From an uncultured Oscillospiraceae bacterium (GTDB lineage Bacteria; Bacillota; Clostridia; Oscillospirales; Oscillospiraceae): a DNA stretch of 25,850 nt. The notes under the pieces were generated by a model. It did no database searches. It saw only the letters and a list, made by a program, of their open reading frames with translations, and had not been told where the DNA came from. The position numbers were made by a program, and so were the translations under genes. Location of the stretch: NCBI GenBank assembly GCA_934553255.1, contig CAKTEZ010000020.1, forward strand, positions 1-25,850, read 5' to 3'. The first letter of the stretch is position 1. Every line of letters begins with the position of its first letter. Of this stretch, positions 7,251 to 15,158 are shown piece by piece.

Positions 7251-8114
7251 TTGGACGAGATCATTCGCATCGAAAACCTGACCCACACCTACGGCGAGGG
7301 AACGCCCTTCCGCCGCAGCGCGGTGGAAAACCTGTCGCTGGACATTCGCCGCGGCGAATTTCTCGGCCTCATCGGCCACACGGGAAGCGGCAAGTCCACG
7401 CTCATTCAGCACCTCAACGGGCTTTTGAAACCGACGGACGGCCGCGTGCTGCTCGACGGGGCGGACATCTGGGCGGACCCGAAGAAGATACGCGCCGTGC
7501 GCTTCCGCGTGGGACTGGTGTTCCAGTATCCGGAGTACCAGCTGTTTGAGGAGACCGTTTATAAGGACATTGCCTTCGGTCCGGGCAACATGGGCCTTTC
7601 CGCAGAGGAGATCGACCGCCGCGTGCGCGCCGCCGCGCGCTTCGCGGGGCTGGACGAGGGGCTGCTGCAGAAGTCGCCCTTCGCGCTCTCCGGCGGGCAG
7701 AAGCGCCGCGTCGCCATTGCGGGCGTTATCGCCATGGAGCCGGAGGTGCTGGTACTCGACGAGCCGACGGCGGGGCTTGACCCGCAGGGGCGCGAGGAGC
7801 TGCTCGCGCATATCCGCGCCTACCATAAGGAACGCGGCAACACCGTCGTTCTCGTCAGCCACTCGATGGATGAGATCGCGCAGAATGTGGACCGCATCGC
7901 CGTCCTCGCGGACGGCCGCGTGCTGATGTCCGGGACTCCGCGCGAGGTCTTTGCCCGCGCGGACGAGCTGGTGGCGGCGGGTCTTGATGTGCCGCAGGTC
8001 ACGCGCGTCGCCATGGCGCTGCGCGTACGCGGAGTGGACATCGACGCCGCCGTTTACACCGTGGCCGAGCTGAAGGCCGCGCTGCTGGCGCGAAGGGGGG
8101 GAGCGGCATGCTGA
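7251..8114 (+). CDS. ecfA2: ECF transporter ATPase EcfA2
   Basis: Second ATP-binding subunit of the ECF module, 287 residues. Walker A GHTGSGKST at 42-50, Q-loop FQYPEYQLF near 91, signature LSGGQKRR from 146, Walker B VLVLDEPT with Glu171, and a His switch in VLVSHSM. The start is a TTG at 7251, with AGAGG about 9 bases upstream; no nearby ATG would keep the conserved IIRIENLTHTY opening. It begins 16 bases after ecfA1, and its last codons overlap the ecfT start by 7 bases, which implies translational coupling. Confidence 0.95.
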   Translation: MDEIIRIENLTHTYGEGTPFRRSAVENLSLDIRRGEFLGLIGHTGSGKSTLIQHLNGLLKPTDGRVLLDGADIWADPKKIRAVRFRVGLVFQYPEYQLFEETVYKDIAFGPGNMGLSAEEIDRRVRAAARFAGLDEGLLQKSPFALSGGQKRRVAIAGVIAMEPEVLVLDEPTAGLDPQGREELLAHIRAYHKERGNTVVLVSHSMDEIAQNVDRIAVLADGRVLMSGTPREVFARADELVAAGLDVPQVTRVAMALRVRGVDIDAAVYTVAELKAALLARRGGAAC

Positions 8115-8908
8115 AGGACATTACCCTCGGCCAGTATTTCCCCGGCGATTCGCTGGCGCACCGTCTCGACCCGCGCACGAAGCTCTTGGCTACCGTGCTT
8201 TACATCATGGCGATCTTTCTCGCCAAGGGCGTGATCGCCTACGCGCTGCTCATCGCAACGCTGATCGTGTCCGTCCGCATTTCGGGCGTGGGGGCGCGGG
8301 CGCTTTTTCGCGGCATGAAGCCGGTGCTGTTCATCATCGCGTTTACCGCCGTGCTGAACCTGTTCTACACGCCCGGCACGCCGCTTGTGCAGTTCTGGAT
8401 CTTCCGCATCACGCGCGAGGGCGTGACGACCGCCGTCGCCATGCTTCTGCGGATCACGCTCCTCATCATGGGGACGTTCCTGCTGACCTATACCACCAGT
8501 CCGATCCACCTGACAGACGGGCTGGAGAGCCTGCTTGACCCGCTCAAGAGGATCGGCGTGCCGGTGCATGAGCTGGCGATGATGATGTCCATCGCGCTGC
8601 GCTTTATCCCCACGCTTATTGAGGAGACGGACAAGATCATGTCCGCGCAGAGGGCCCGCGGCGCGGACTTTGAAACGGGCAGCCTGCTCCGGCGCGCCAA
8701 GGCGCTCATTCCGCTGCTCGTGCCGCTGTTCGTCAGCGCGTTCCGCCGCGCGGACGAGCTGGCGACCGCTATGGAGTGCCGCTGCTACCACGGCGGCGAG
8801 GGACGCACGAAGCTCCATGTTCTGCGCTACGAGCCGCGCGACTATCTGGTGCTTGCCTTCTACGCCGCGCTGTGCGCGGCGATGGCGGTGCTGAAAAAGT
8901 TTTTCTGA
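8108..8908 (+). CDS. ecfT: ECF transporter transmembrane subunit EcfT
   Basis: Membrane scaffold that links the EcfA pair to exchangeable S components, 266 residues with several hydrophobic helices. The two coupling-helix Ala-Arg-Gly-like motifs are visible: AQRARGADF (about 179-187) and AMECRCYHGGEGRTKL (about 222-237). The N-terminal HRLDPRTKLL is typical of the family. The start overlaps ecfA2 by 7 bases. With no S gene nearby, it probably serves several S subunits encoded elsewhere. Confidence 0.94.
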   Translation: MLKDITLGQYFPGDSLAHRLDPRTKLLATVLYIMAIFLAKGVIAYALLIATLIVSVRISGVGARALFRGMKPVLFIIAFTAVLNLFYTPGTPLVQFWIFRITREGVTTAVAMLLRITLLIMGTFLLTYTTSPIHLTDGLESLLDPLKRIGVPVHELAMMMSIALRFIPTLIEETDKIMSAQRARGADFETGSLLRRAKALIPLLVPLFVSAFRRADELATAMECRCYHGGEGRTKLHVLRYEPRDYLVLAFYAALCAAMAVLKKFF

Positions 8909-8931
8909 AGTTTATAAAAAGGACACGAATC

Positions 8932-9687
8932 ATGCGAAACATTGCGCTAAAATTGATGTACAACGGTACGGCGTACCACGGCTGGCAGATGCAGCGCACC
9001 GAGGCGAGCGTGCAGGAAACGCTCCAGCGCGGTCTTTCCATGGTCTGCGGCGAGAGGGTGAAGCTCACCGGCGTCGGCCGCACGGATGCGGGCGTTCACG
9101 CCGAGCGCTATGTTGCGAACTTCCATACGAATTCCCGCATTCCCATCGACCGCCTGCCCTTCGCCGTCAATACGCATACGCCGGAGGACATCGTCGTGCG
9201 CGAGGCGCTGGAGATGCCGGACGATTTCAACGCCATTGGCTCGTGCCTGAAAAAAGAATATACCTACCGCATTTATAATTCGCGCATCAAAAATCCGTTT
9301 TATGTCAACCGCGCATACTTTTATCCCAAGAAGCTTGACGAGGCCGTGATGGACGCGGCGGCGCGCGCCTTTGAGGGGACGCACGACTTCCGCGCCGTGC
9401 GTTCTGTCGGCACGGAGACCAAAACCACCGTCCGCACGGTGCATTACTGCCGCGTCACGCGCAGCGGCGACCTGCTGGAGCTGAAGGTCTGCGCGGACGG
9501 CTTCCTGTATAACATGGTACGGGCCATTACCGGCACGGTGCTTTACGCCGCCGAGGGGAAGCTCACGGCGGAGGATATTCCGAAAATACTCGATTCCGGC
9601 GACCGCACGCTCGCCGGCCCCACGGTGCCGCCGGGGGGCTTGTACATGACGCGACTTTGGTATGAGGATGAACGGCTCAATGACTGA
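8932..9687 (+). CDS. truA: tRNA pseudouridine(38-40) synthase TruA
   Basis: Converts uridine to pseudouridine at positions 38-40 of the tRNA anticodon arm. 251 residues. The catalytic motif GRTDAGVHA contains Asp52; other family segments are YNGTAYHGWQ at the start, the KKEYTYRIYN segment, and GFLYNMVRAITGTV near the C-terminus. AAGGA sits 8 bases before the ATG at 8932, and the longer open frame from 8776 overlaps ecfT. It follows ecfT by 23 bases, the usual Bacillota arrangement, and its end overlaps the next start by 8 bases. Confidence 0.95.
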   Translation: MRNIALKLMYNGTAYHGWQMQRTEASVQETLQRGLSMVCGERVKLTGVGRTDAGVHAERYVANFHTNSRIPIDRLPFAVNTHTPEDIVVREALEMPDDFNAIGSCLKKEYTYRIYNSRIKNPFYVNRAYFYPKKLDEAVMDAAARAFEGTHDFRAVRSVGTETKTTVRTVHYCRVTRSGDLLELKVCADGFLYNMVRAITGTVLYAAEGKLTAEDIPKILDSGDRTLAGPTVPPGGLYMTRLWYEDERLND

Positions 9688-10864
9688 CAGGGAAAAGCTC
9701 ACGCGCGAGGAGTTTCAGGGTCGCCGTGCCGCACCGCAGCGGCACGGTACGCTGCACCGTGTCGCCGTGCTGGGACTGACGCTTCTCGTCGTCCTTTTCG
9801 CGGTGATGGCCGCGGCGTATCTGGACCTTTCCGATTTCGACAGCCTGCGCCGCGCGCTGAATTATAATAAGGCGGATACCGCCAACGCGAATTCCTACGC
9901 GTACGACAACGACCGTACGAACCGCTTCGCGCTTCTCGGCGACCGCCTGCTCGTCGTTTCCGCCACGCGCCTGAGCGTCCTTGCGGACGACGGCACGGAG
10001 GTCTATTCGCGGGAGGTACGCTTCACCGCCCCCGCGCTCGCCGTCGGCGGCAAGACCGCCGTGGCCTACGATGTCGGCGGAACGGCGCTGTACCTGCTCG
10101 GCGAAAAGGGCCTTGTGCGCGACCTGAGCGGCGAGACCGGAAACGGCGTGGTCTCGGCGCGGCTGAATTCTTCGGACTTTCTCACGCTGGTGACGGACAA
10201 GAGCGGCTACAAGTCCTCGGTCTCCGTTTACACGGCGTCCGGCGACCGCGCCTTCACCTTCAATTCCTCCAACCACTACATGCTCGACGCGGTCTGCGAG
10301 CGTGACGGAAAGCATGTCGCGGTGGTCACGCTCGGCGAGGACGACGGCGCGTTCACCAGCACCGTCCGGCGCTACGCGCTCGATCAGGGAACGGCGCTCT
10401 CCGCCTGTACGCTCGACGATACGCTGCTTTATGAGATCGGCAGTCTCGGCAGCACGACCGTCGCCGTGACGGACCGCAGCTTTTTCGCGCTCAGCGCGGA
10501 CGGCTCGCTCAAGGGCCTGTACGACTATGCTTACCCCTATCTGCGCGGCAGCACGCTCGGCGGCTCGGATTTCGGCGCGCTCGTCCTCTCGCGCTACCGC
10601 TCCGGCAGCGCCGGAAAGCTGGTCACGGTCGGCGCGGACGGCGGGCTTCTCGCCTCGCTCCAGACACAGCGCGACGTGCTGGACGTTTCCGCGGCGGGGA
10701 AGTATCTCGCCGTGCTTTACAGCGATGAGCTGGTCATCTATCATTCCGACCTTACCGAATACGCCTCGCTGGAGGACACGCAGTACGCCCGCGGCGTTCT
10801 CATGCGGCCGGACGGCACGGCGGAGCTGCTCGGCGCGTCCCGCGGCTGGCTGTTCGTGCCGTAA
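9680..10864 (+). CDS. DUF5711-family membrane-anchored protein
   Basis: 394 residues from the ATG at 9680. A short charged cytoplasmic N-terminus precedes one membrane segment (about 29-47, VAVLGLTLLVVLFAVMAAAY). The outside region has repeated strand-turn units (LLVVSATRLSVLADDGTEVYS, then AVAYDVGGTALYLLG, then SFFALSADGSLKGL) like a beta-propeller. This matches the DUF5711 family of Clostridia, for which I know no biochemical function. ATGs at 9662 and 9668 are in frame, but only 9680 has GAGG at a usable distance. It overlaps truA by 8 bases and precedes cvpA. Confidence 0.75.
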   Translation: MTDREKLTREEFQGRRAAPQRHGTLHRVAVLGLTLLVVLFAVMAAAYLDLSDFDSLRRALNYNKADTANANSYAYDNDRTNRFALLGDRLLVVSATRLSVLADDGTEVYSREVRFTAPALAVGGKTAVAYDVGGTALYLLGEKGLVRDLSGETGNGVVSARLNSSDFLTLVTDKSGYKSSVSVYTASGDRAFTFNSSNHYMLDAVCERDGKHVAVVTLGEDDGAFTSTVRRYALDQGTALSACTLDDTLLYEIGSLGSTTVAVTDRSFFALSADGSLKGLYDYAYPYLRGSTLGGSDFGALVLSRYRSGSAGKLVTVGADGGLLASLQTQRDVLDVSAAGKYLAVLYSDELVIYHSDLTEYASLEDTQYARGVLMRPDGTAELLGASRGWLFVP

Positions 10865-10901
10865 ATAGAAGATTTTTTCACTTGAAAAGGGTGTGAAAAG
10901 C

Positions 10902-11618
10902 ATGGATAATGCACTTATCATCGACCTTGTGCTTGCCGCCGTGCTGATCGCTTTCGCCGTGATCGGCGCATATAAGGGCCTGATCCGCAGCCTGATGGCG
11001 CTCGTGAGCGTGGTGCTCGCGCTCGCCGGTGCGGCGCTGCTGACCGCGATGTTTGTCGAGCCGGTCACCGAGCTTGTGTACCCGCGGGTGCAGGAGAAGG
11101 TCATCACGCGCTTCGCACAGGACATTCCCGCCGATGCACTCGCGCAGGAGGGCGGCGATCTGAACGCGGGCGGACTTCTCCCCGCCGATCTCGCCGACGC
11201 GCTCGGCGGCGCGCTTGATACGCTCGAACGCTTCGGCGTTTCGGAGAAGACGCTCGACGGTGTGGCGGAGGGTGTGGCGCAGGGGGTTGCCTCCGCGGCG
11301 GAGCAGGCCGCCTACCTGCTGGTCAAGACCGTTGTGCAGGCGGCGCTGTTCCTTGTGTTCTTCCTGCTGGTGATGCTGCTGCTCAAGCTGCTCACCCGCG
11401 CGCTCGATGGGTTGTGTTCGCTGCCGGTCCTGCGTCAGCTCAATGCGCTCGGCGGTGCGGCGCTCTCGCTCGTGGAGGGCGCGCTCCTCATTTTTCTCCT
11501 TGTATATCTCGCGCCGCGCTTCGGCGTGACCTGGTTCGGCGACCACGAGACAGGCACGCGCCTGCTCGCGTGGTTCCTGCACAATACGCCACATTCCATC
11601 ATCGCATCGCTCACATAA
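10902..11618 (+). CDS. CvpA-family membrane protein
   Basis: 238 residues with hydrophobic segments at about 4-22, 26-48, 130-155 and 175-200. The opening (IDLVLAAVLIAFAVIGAYKGLIRSL, in two parts) is typical of CvpA/colicin V production proteins, whose molecular role in Bacillota is not settled. A GTG at 10893 is in frame, but the ATG at 10902 fits AAGGGTG better. The pre-start region can form a weak hairpin, TTTTCAC (10875-10881) with GTGAAAA (10893-10899), that places the ribosome binding site in its loop. It sits between the DUF5711 gene and clpE in the same run. Confidence 0.8.
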   Translation: MDNALIIDLVLAAVLIAFAVIGAYKGLIRSLMALVSVVLALAGAALLTAMFVEPVTELVYPRVQEKVITRFAQDIPADALAQEGGDLNAGGLLPADLADALGGALDTLERFGVSEKTLDGVAEGVAQGVASAAEQAAYLLVKTVVQAALFLVFFLLVMLLLKLLTRALDGLCSLPVLRQLNALGGAALSLVEGALLIFLLVYLAPRFGVTWFGDHETGTRLLAWFLHNTPHSIIASLT

Positions 11619-11633
11619 CGGAGGTTTCCCAAT

Positions 11634-13940
11634 ATGCAGCCACAACTTTGTTCCAGATGTAAGAAAAACGTTGCCGTCGTGTTCATCACGCGCACGGAGA
11701 ACGGAAAAAATATTAACGAGGGCCTGTGCCTCAAGTGCGCCAAAAATCTCGGACTGCCGCAGGTGAACGAGATGATGCAGCGCATGGGCATCACGGACGA
11801 GGACCTCGACAACATTTCCAACGAGATGATGAACGCCTTCGGCGGCGCGGAAAATCTCGAGGGGATCGACGCGTCCGACGCCGACGACGAGGAGGACGGC
11901 AAGACCGCGACCTTCCCGTTCCTCGGCCGCCTGTTCGGCGGACAGGGGAGCGACGCGCCCGCGCCCGCGGACGGCGCTTCGGACGGCGCGGGCCGCGCCG
12001 AGCGCGGCAAGAAGAACGACAAGACCGCCAAGCACAAGTTCCTCGACAGCTACTGCATCAACCTCTCCCAGCGCGCCCGCGACGGCAAGCTCGACGCGGT
12101 CATCGGGCGGGAGGAGGAGATCGAGCGCGTGGTCCAGATACTGAACCGCCGCCAGAAGAACAACCCCTGCCTCATCGGCGAGCCGGGCGTCGGCAAGACG
12201 GCCATCGCCGAGGGGCTTGCCCAGCGCATTGCGGCGGGCGAGGTGCCGTTCAAGCTCCGCAGCAAGGAGGTCTATCTCCTCGACCTGACCGCGCTCGTCG
12301 CCGGAACGCAGTTCCGCGGCCAGTTTGAAAGCCGCATGAAGGGGCTGATCGAGGAGATCCGCAAGCTTGGCAACATTATTCTGGTCATCGACGAGGTGCA
12401 TAACATCGTCGGCGCGGGCGACGCCGAGGGCAGCATGAACGCCGCCAACATCCTCAAGCCCGCCCTCTCTCGCGGGGAAATTCAGGTCATCGGCGCGACG
12501 ACCTTCAACGAGTACCGCAAGCACATCGAAAAGGACACGGCGCTCGAGCGCCGCTTCCAGCCCGTCACGGTCAACGAGCCGAGCATGGCGGACACCCTGA
12601 AGATCCTCAAGGGCATTGCCCATTATTACGAGTCCTTCCACGGCGTAAAGATCCCGGAGGGCATTCTCCGTCAGGCGGTCACGCTGTCCGAGCGCTACAT
12701 CACCGACCGCTTCCTGCCGGATAAGGCCATCGACCTGATCGACGAGGCCTGCTCGGATCGGAACCTCCACGACAAGGACATCAACCGCCGTATGGAGCTG
12801 CGCCGCGAATTGGACGATTACGCCAAGGAGCGCGAGCTGCTCGAGGCAGAGACGGAAAATCCCGACTTCGAGCGCTTGGCGGAGTTGAAAAGTCTGGAGC
12901 TGAAGGCACAGAGCGAGCTGGACGCGCTCTGCGCCAAGGGAGACCCGGAGCTGACGATGGATAATCTTGCCCGCGTGATCGAGCTGTGGACCAAAATTCC
13001 CGCCAGCCGTATCCGCGAGACGGAGTTCAAGCGCCTGAGCGAGTTGGCCGACCGGCTCAAGCAGCATATCGTCGGGCAGGACGAGGCGGTGGACGCCGTC
13101 GCCGCGGCCATTCGCCGCGGGCGCGTGGGCATCAGCCCGAAGCACAAGCCAATAAGCTTTATTTTCGTCGGACCCACCGGCGTGGGCAAGACGGAGCTGG
13201 TCAAGCAGCTTGCCGCCGACCTCTTTGACTCGCCGGACTCCCTCATTCGTCTCGATATGTCGGAGTTTATGGAGAAGCATTCCGTTTCCCGTCTGGTCGG
13301 CTCGCCGCCGGGCTACATCGGCTACGACGAGGCCGGCCAGCTGACCGAAAAGATCCGCCGCAAGCCCTATGCCGTCATTCTCTTCGACGAGATCGAGAAG
13401 GCGCACCCCGACGTGCTCAATGTCCTGCTGCAGATCCTCGACGACGGCGAGGTGACCGACGCGCACGGCCGTAAGGTCAACTTTGAGAACACCGTTATCG
13501 TCATGACCTCCAACGCGGGCAGCGACCGCAAGGAGGGAAGCGTCGGCTTCGGCCGCAGCGTGAGCGAGCAGAACCGCGAACGCACGATGAAGGCGCTGAA
13601 CGAATTTCTGCGCCCCGAGTTCATCAACCGCGTGGACGAGATCATCTGCTTCAACCGTCTGGGCGAGGAGAATTTCGTTTCCATTGCCCGTATCATGCTC
13701 GGCGAACTGAGAGACAGTCTGGAGGAGAAGGGCTTCCACTTCACTTGGGACGATGCCGTGGCGGAGTATCTGGCGAACAAATCCTATTCGCTCACCTACG
13801 GCGCGCGCAATCTGCGCCGCACCGTTCAGAAGGAGCTGGAGGACGTGATCGCCGCGCGCATCATCGATTCCTACGACCATCCCGTCACGCAGCTGCGCGC
13901 CGTGATGAAGGACGGCGCGATCGAAGTGCTGAGCCTGTAA
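11634..13940 (+). CDS. ClpE-type ATP-dependent Clp protease ATP-binding subunit
   Basis: 768-residue AAA+ unfoldase that feeds proteins to ClpP. An N-terminal zinc finger (Cys6, Cys9, Cys32, Cys35) replaces the Clp_N repeats, as in ClpE. An acidic, low-complexity linker spans about 75-130. The first AAA+ domain has Walker A GEPGVGKT (182-189), Walker B LVIDE (250-254) and Arg-Arg-Phe (306-308). A UVR-like coiled insert covers about 385-430. The second AAA+ domain has GPTGVGKT (513-520), ILFDE (582-586), the ClpP-docking loop tripeptide VGF (637-639) and sensor 2 GAR (723-725). GGAGG sits 9 bases before the ATG. No CtsR operator is visible upstream, so heat-shock control by CtsR is not supported here. 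Confidence 0.9.
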   Translation: MQPQLCSRCKKNVAVVFITRTENGKNINEGLCLKCAKNLGLPQVNEMMQRMGITDEDLDNISNEMMNAFGGAENLEGIDASDADDEEDGKTATFPFLGRLFGGQGSDAPAPADGASDGAGRAERGKKNDKTAKHKFLDSYCINLSQRARDGKLDAVIGREEEIERVVQILNRRQKNNPCLIGEPGVGKTAIAEGLAQRIAAGEVPFKLRSKEVYLLDLTALVAGTQFRGQFESRMKGLIEEIRKLGNIILVIDEVHNIVGAGDAEGSMNAANILKPALSRGEIQVIGATTFNEYRKHIEKDTALERRFQPVTVNEPSMADTLKILKGIAHYYESFHGVKIPEGILRQAVTLSERYITDRFLPDKAIDLIDEACSDRNLHDKDINRRMELRRELDDYAKERELLEAETENPDFERLAELKSLELKAQSELDALCAKGDPELTMDNLARVIELWTKIPASRIRETEFKRLSELADRLKQHIVGQDEAVDAVAAAIRRGRVGISPKHKPISFIFVGPTGVGKTELVKQLAADLFDSPDSLIRLDMSEFMEKHSVSRLVGSPPGYIGYDEAGQLTEKIRRKPYAVILFDEIEKAHPDVLNVLLQILDDGEVTDAHGRKVNFENTVIVMTSNAGSDRKEGSVGFGRSVSEQNRERTMKALNEFLRPEFINRVDEIICFNRLGEENFVSIARIMLGELRDSLEEKGFHFTWDDAVAEYLANKSYSLTYGARNLRRTVQKELEDVIAARIIDSYDHPVTQLRAVMKDGAIEVLSL

Positions 13941-13965
13941 GAGATTGAAAAAGGGAAGGAGAGCC

Positions 13966-14181
13966 ATGAAAAATCCGTTCCGTAAGGACATTGAGCCGCG
14001 CTGCGCCTACTGCGCCAACGGCTCGACACTCAATGAACGCGAGGTCGCCTGCTCACGCAAGGGCGTGGTGGACAGCGCGGAGCATTGCCGCCATTTCCGG
14101 TACGATCCCCTGCGGCGCGTCCCGCCGCGTCCCATCTCGCTCGATCCAAGCGCGCACCTGCCGGAGGATTTTTCCCTCTGA
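13966..14181 (+). CDS. Small four-cysteine protein, conserved hypothetical
   Basis: 71 residues from the ATG at 13966, which has AAGGGAAGGAG upstream; an ATG at 13945 lacks a site. Four cysteines in the order CAYC, ACSRKG and EHCRHF suggest a zinc ribbon or similar small metal site. The C-terminus is Pro/Arg-rich (LRRVPPRP). I recall similar small proteins in Clostridia but no known function. It starts 25 bases after clpE, so it is likely co-expressed with it. Confidence 0.7.
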   Translation: MKNPFRKDIEPRCAYCANGSTLNEREVACSRKGVVDSAEHCRHFRYDPLRRVPPRPISLDPSAHLPEDFSL

Positions 14182-14215
14182 GAGTTATATAAAAATGAAG
14201 AGAGAAGGACACATC

Positions 14216-15040
14216 ATGGAAATCAAAACCGTTTACGCCGTCTATTTCAGCGCCACCGGAAAGACCAGAAAGGTCGTTACCACGCTGGCAAACGCCATCG
14301 CACAGACCCTTGAACGCCCTATGGAGACCGTTGATTTCACGCTGCCCGCCGCGCGGGAGGAGACCTACTCCTTTGCCGAGGGCGACCTTGTCGTGTTCGG
14401 TACGCCGACTTACGCGGGCAAGGTGCCGAACAAGCTGCTGCCCTTCGTGCAGTCCGGCTTTGCCGGAAACGGCGCGCTTGCCGTGCCGGTTGTGACCTTC
14501 GGCAACCGCAGCTTTGACAACTCTCTCGCCGAGCTGTGTGCGAGCCTTGAAAACGCGGGCTTCCACACCATTGCCGCCGGCGCGTTCGCCTGCCAGCACG
14601 CCTTTTCCGATACGCTCGCCGCGGGCCGTCCCGACCGCGAGGACATGACTGTGCTCGCGCAGCTGGGCGCGGCGGTCGTGACAAAGCTCGCCAAAATGAC
14701 CGAGATCCCCGCGCCTGTTCAGGTCGACGGCGACGCGGACGCGCCGTACTACCGTCCGCTGGGACTGGACGGCGAGCCGAAAAACTTCCTCAAGGCCAAG
14801 CCGCAGACCGACCGGAGCAAATGCACCGGCTGCGGCGTGTGCGCGGCGCTCTGTCCGATGGGCAGTATCAGCCGCGAGGACCCCGCCGAGGTCACGGGCG
14901 TGTGCATCAAGTGCCATGCCTGCGTGAAGAACTGCCCGACGGGCGCGAAGTATTTCGACGACGAGGCGTTCCTCTCCCACAAGGCCATGCTCGAGCGCGA
15001 CTATACCCGCCGCGCCGACGCGAAGCTGTTCCTCGGATAA
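14216..15040 (+). CDS. EFR1-family flavodoxin/ferredoxin fusion protein
   Basis: 274-residue cytoplasmic redox protein. The N-terminal half is flavodoxin-like: the FMN phosphate loop is FSATGKTRKV (about 11-20) and the second loop is FGTPTYAGKVPN. The C-terminal part carries two 4Fe-4S cluster motifs, CTGCGVCAALCPMGSI and CIKCHACVKNCPTG. This is the EFR1 arrangement of anaerobes, thought to shuttle electrons; the partner is unknown. The ATG at 14216 has GAAGGA upstream. An ATG at 14195 is in frame but lacks a site. Last gene of the run that starts at 5503. Confidence 0.85.
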   Translation: MEIKTVYAVYFSATGKTRKVVTTLANAIAQTLERPMETVDFTLPAAREETYSFAEGDLVVFGTPTYAGKVPNKLLPFVQSGFAGNGALAVPVVTFGNRSFDNSLAELCASLENAGFHTIAAGAFACQHAFSDTLAAGRPDREDMTVLAQLGAAVVTKLAKMTEIPAPVQVDGDADAPYYRPLGLDGEPKNFLKAKPQTDRSKCTGCGVCAALCPMGSISREDPAEVTGVCIKCHACVKNCPTGAKYFDDEAFLSHKAMLERDYTRRADAKLFLG

Positions 15041-15050
15041 CATGCTGCGG

Positions 15051-15081
15051 TAAATCCCTCCGGCGGTGCCAGAGGGATTTA
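15051..15081 (+). terminator. Hairpin after the flavodoxin/ferredoxin gene
   Basis: TAAATCCCTC (15051-15060) pairs with GAGGGATTTA (15072-15081) around an 11-base loop. The following T-run is poor, so termination may be partial or Rho-dependent. A promoter begins 6 bases later, which supports a transcription-unit boundary here. Confidence 0.55.
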
Positions 15082-15086
15082 TTATG

Positions 15087-15115
15087 TTTACAAACCTGCG
15101 TGTGCGTGCTATAGT
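15087..15115 (+). promoter_or_regulatory. Promoter of the envelope polysaccharide operon
   Basis: TTTACA (15087-15092) is followed after 17 bases by TATAGT (15110-15115). A start near 15122 lies 37 bases before the GTG at 15159, and this excludes the longer open frame that begins at 15066. Confidence 0.65.
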
Positions 15116-15158
15116 ATTAGGTATTCTGGCGCAGTATGCGAAAGGAGGGGCGGAGGCT

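Noticed and set aside
11600..11633. CtsR heat-shock operator before the Clp gene
   Set aside because: No tandem GGTCAAA-type heptads are present, and the gene appears to be mid-operon.
10878..13991. A 1037-codon open frame antisense to cvpA and clpE
   Set aside because: The sense strand encodes clear CvpA and Clp proteins. Such long antisense frames arise from high GC and rare TTA/CTA/TCA codons; the translation shows no domain and is His/Arg/Gly-rich.
15066..15158. N-terminal extension of MurJ to an ATG at 15066
   Set aside because: This segment contains the promoter and lies upstream of the predicted transcription start; the GTG at 15159 has an ideal AAAGGAGG.
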